Assembly (NCBI GenBank): GCA_023473405.1
Contig: JAMCZD010000134.1
Span: forward strand, 1 to 6,542
Reading direction: 5' to 3'
Length of the DNA: 6,542 nucleotides
From: Candidatus Omnitrophota bacterium
GTDB lineage: Bacteria > Verrucomicrobiota > Verrucomicrobiia > Limisphaerales > UBA1319
Shown in pieces: positions 6,398 through 6,542 of this stretch. The translations under genes were made by a program, and so were the position numbers. The notes beneath the pieces are model-generated. The model made no database searches and was not told the origin of the DNA. It saw nothing but the letters and a program-made list of their open reading frames with translations. How positions within the stretch are numbered: the first letter of the stretch is position 1; each line of letters starts with the position of its first letter.

Positions 6398-6417
6398 AAC
6401 TTTCTGGCTAATAGCAA
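6389..6417 (-). promoter_or_regulatory. Promoter of the toxin-antitoxin operon, apparently leaderless
   Basis: Minus strand: TTGCTA (6417-6412) and TATCTT (6394-6389) are separated by exactly 17 bp. Only 7 nt lie between the -10 box and ATG 6381, so transcription should begin at or within a base or two of the start codon. No Shine-Dalgarno sequence is present, which agrees with a leaderless message. Confidence 0.55.
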
Positions 6418-6463
6418 GGGTAAACAGCATATCCTCGCCTCCCTTTGCACGGCTCCGGCTCAA

Positions 6464-6542
6464 TTAAGGCGCCGTGGAAATCGGCCGGGGATTCTGCGAG
6501 GTCCAGGCGGTGATGCGATAACGCGAGGGGCCGTGGTAGTCG
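6464..6542 (-). CDS. C-terminal end of an unidentified protein (partial)
   Basis: One minus-strand frame is open from the window edge to TAA at 6466-6464, giving 26 codons that include GPSRYRITAWTSQNPRPIS. The mix of aromatic and polar residues looks like real protein rather than random high-GC translation, and the stop falls just before the toxin-antitoxin promoter region, where an upstream gene would be expected to end. The piece is too short to assign to a family, and it could be chance. Confidence 0.3.
   Translation of the reverse strand, partial: DYHGPSRYRITAWTSQNPRPISTAP

Noticed and set aside
6382..6450. 23-residue N-terminal extension of the antitoxin from GTG 6450
   Set aside because: The promoter and operator lie inside it, and family similarity begins only at ATG 6381.
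5267..6450. tRNA-Ser next to a toxin-antitoxin pair as the border of an integrated island
   Set aside because: No integrase is present and I found no duplicate of the tRNA 3' end in the window; the toxin-antitoxin genes also lie on the 5' side of the tRNA, not the usual side for integration.

Overview
The window looks like chromosomal DNA of a high-GC member of the PVC group, most probably Verrucomicrobiota. This is inferred from a Tat-exported sugar isomerase/epimerase-like protein, a large kinase-nucleotidyltransferase fusion of a kind I associate with Verrucomicrobia and Planctomycetes, and a spacer repeat whose wording resembles repeats I remember from Pedosphaera-like genomes. No marker gene settles it. 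Every gene I can support is on the minus strand, so transcription runs from high to low coordinates.

In transcription order: a short C-terminal gene remnant (6542-6464); a Phd/YefM-type antitoxin and a PIN-domain (VapC-like) toxin (6381-5730) with a promoter and overlapping palindrome; a roughly 350 bp gene-free stretch; tRNA-Ser(GCU) with encoded CCA (5359-5267); a GalU-like nucleotidyltransferase with an eroded signature loop (5040-4195); a roughly 1,125-residue fusion of a fucokinase-type GHMP kinase and a UDPGP-type uridylyltransferase, split by a frameshift at a run of ten G (4111-733); a 203 bp spacer packed with hairpins (530-732); and the N-terminal 176 residues of a Tat-targeted TIM-barrel sugar isomerase/epimerase (529-1).

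The biochemical core is the pair at 5040-733. Its domains suggest a salvage route: a free sugar is phosphorylated at C1 by the kinase domain and activated to a UDP-sugar by the C-terminal domain. The GalU-like neighbour may be a second or regulatory nucleotidyltransferase. The order kinase then pyrophosphorylase is the reverse of the known bifunctional FKP/FKGP enzymes, and both the kinase phosphate-binding loop and the GalU signature depart from consensus. This pair is the most interesting part of the window. The toxin-antitoxin cassette is a separate, ordinary accessory module.
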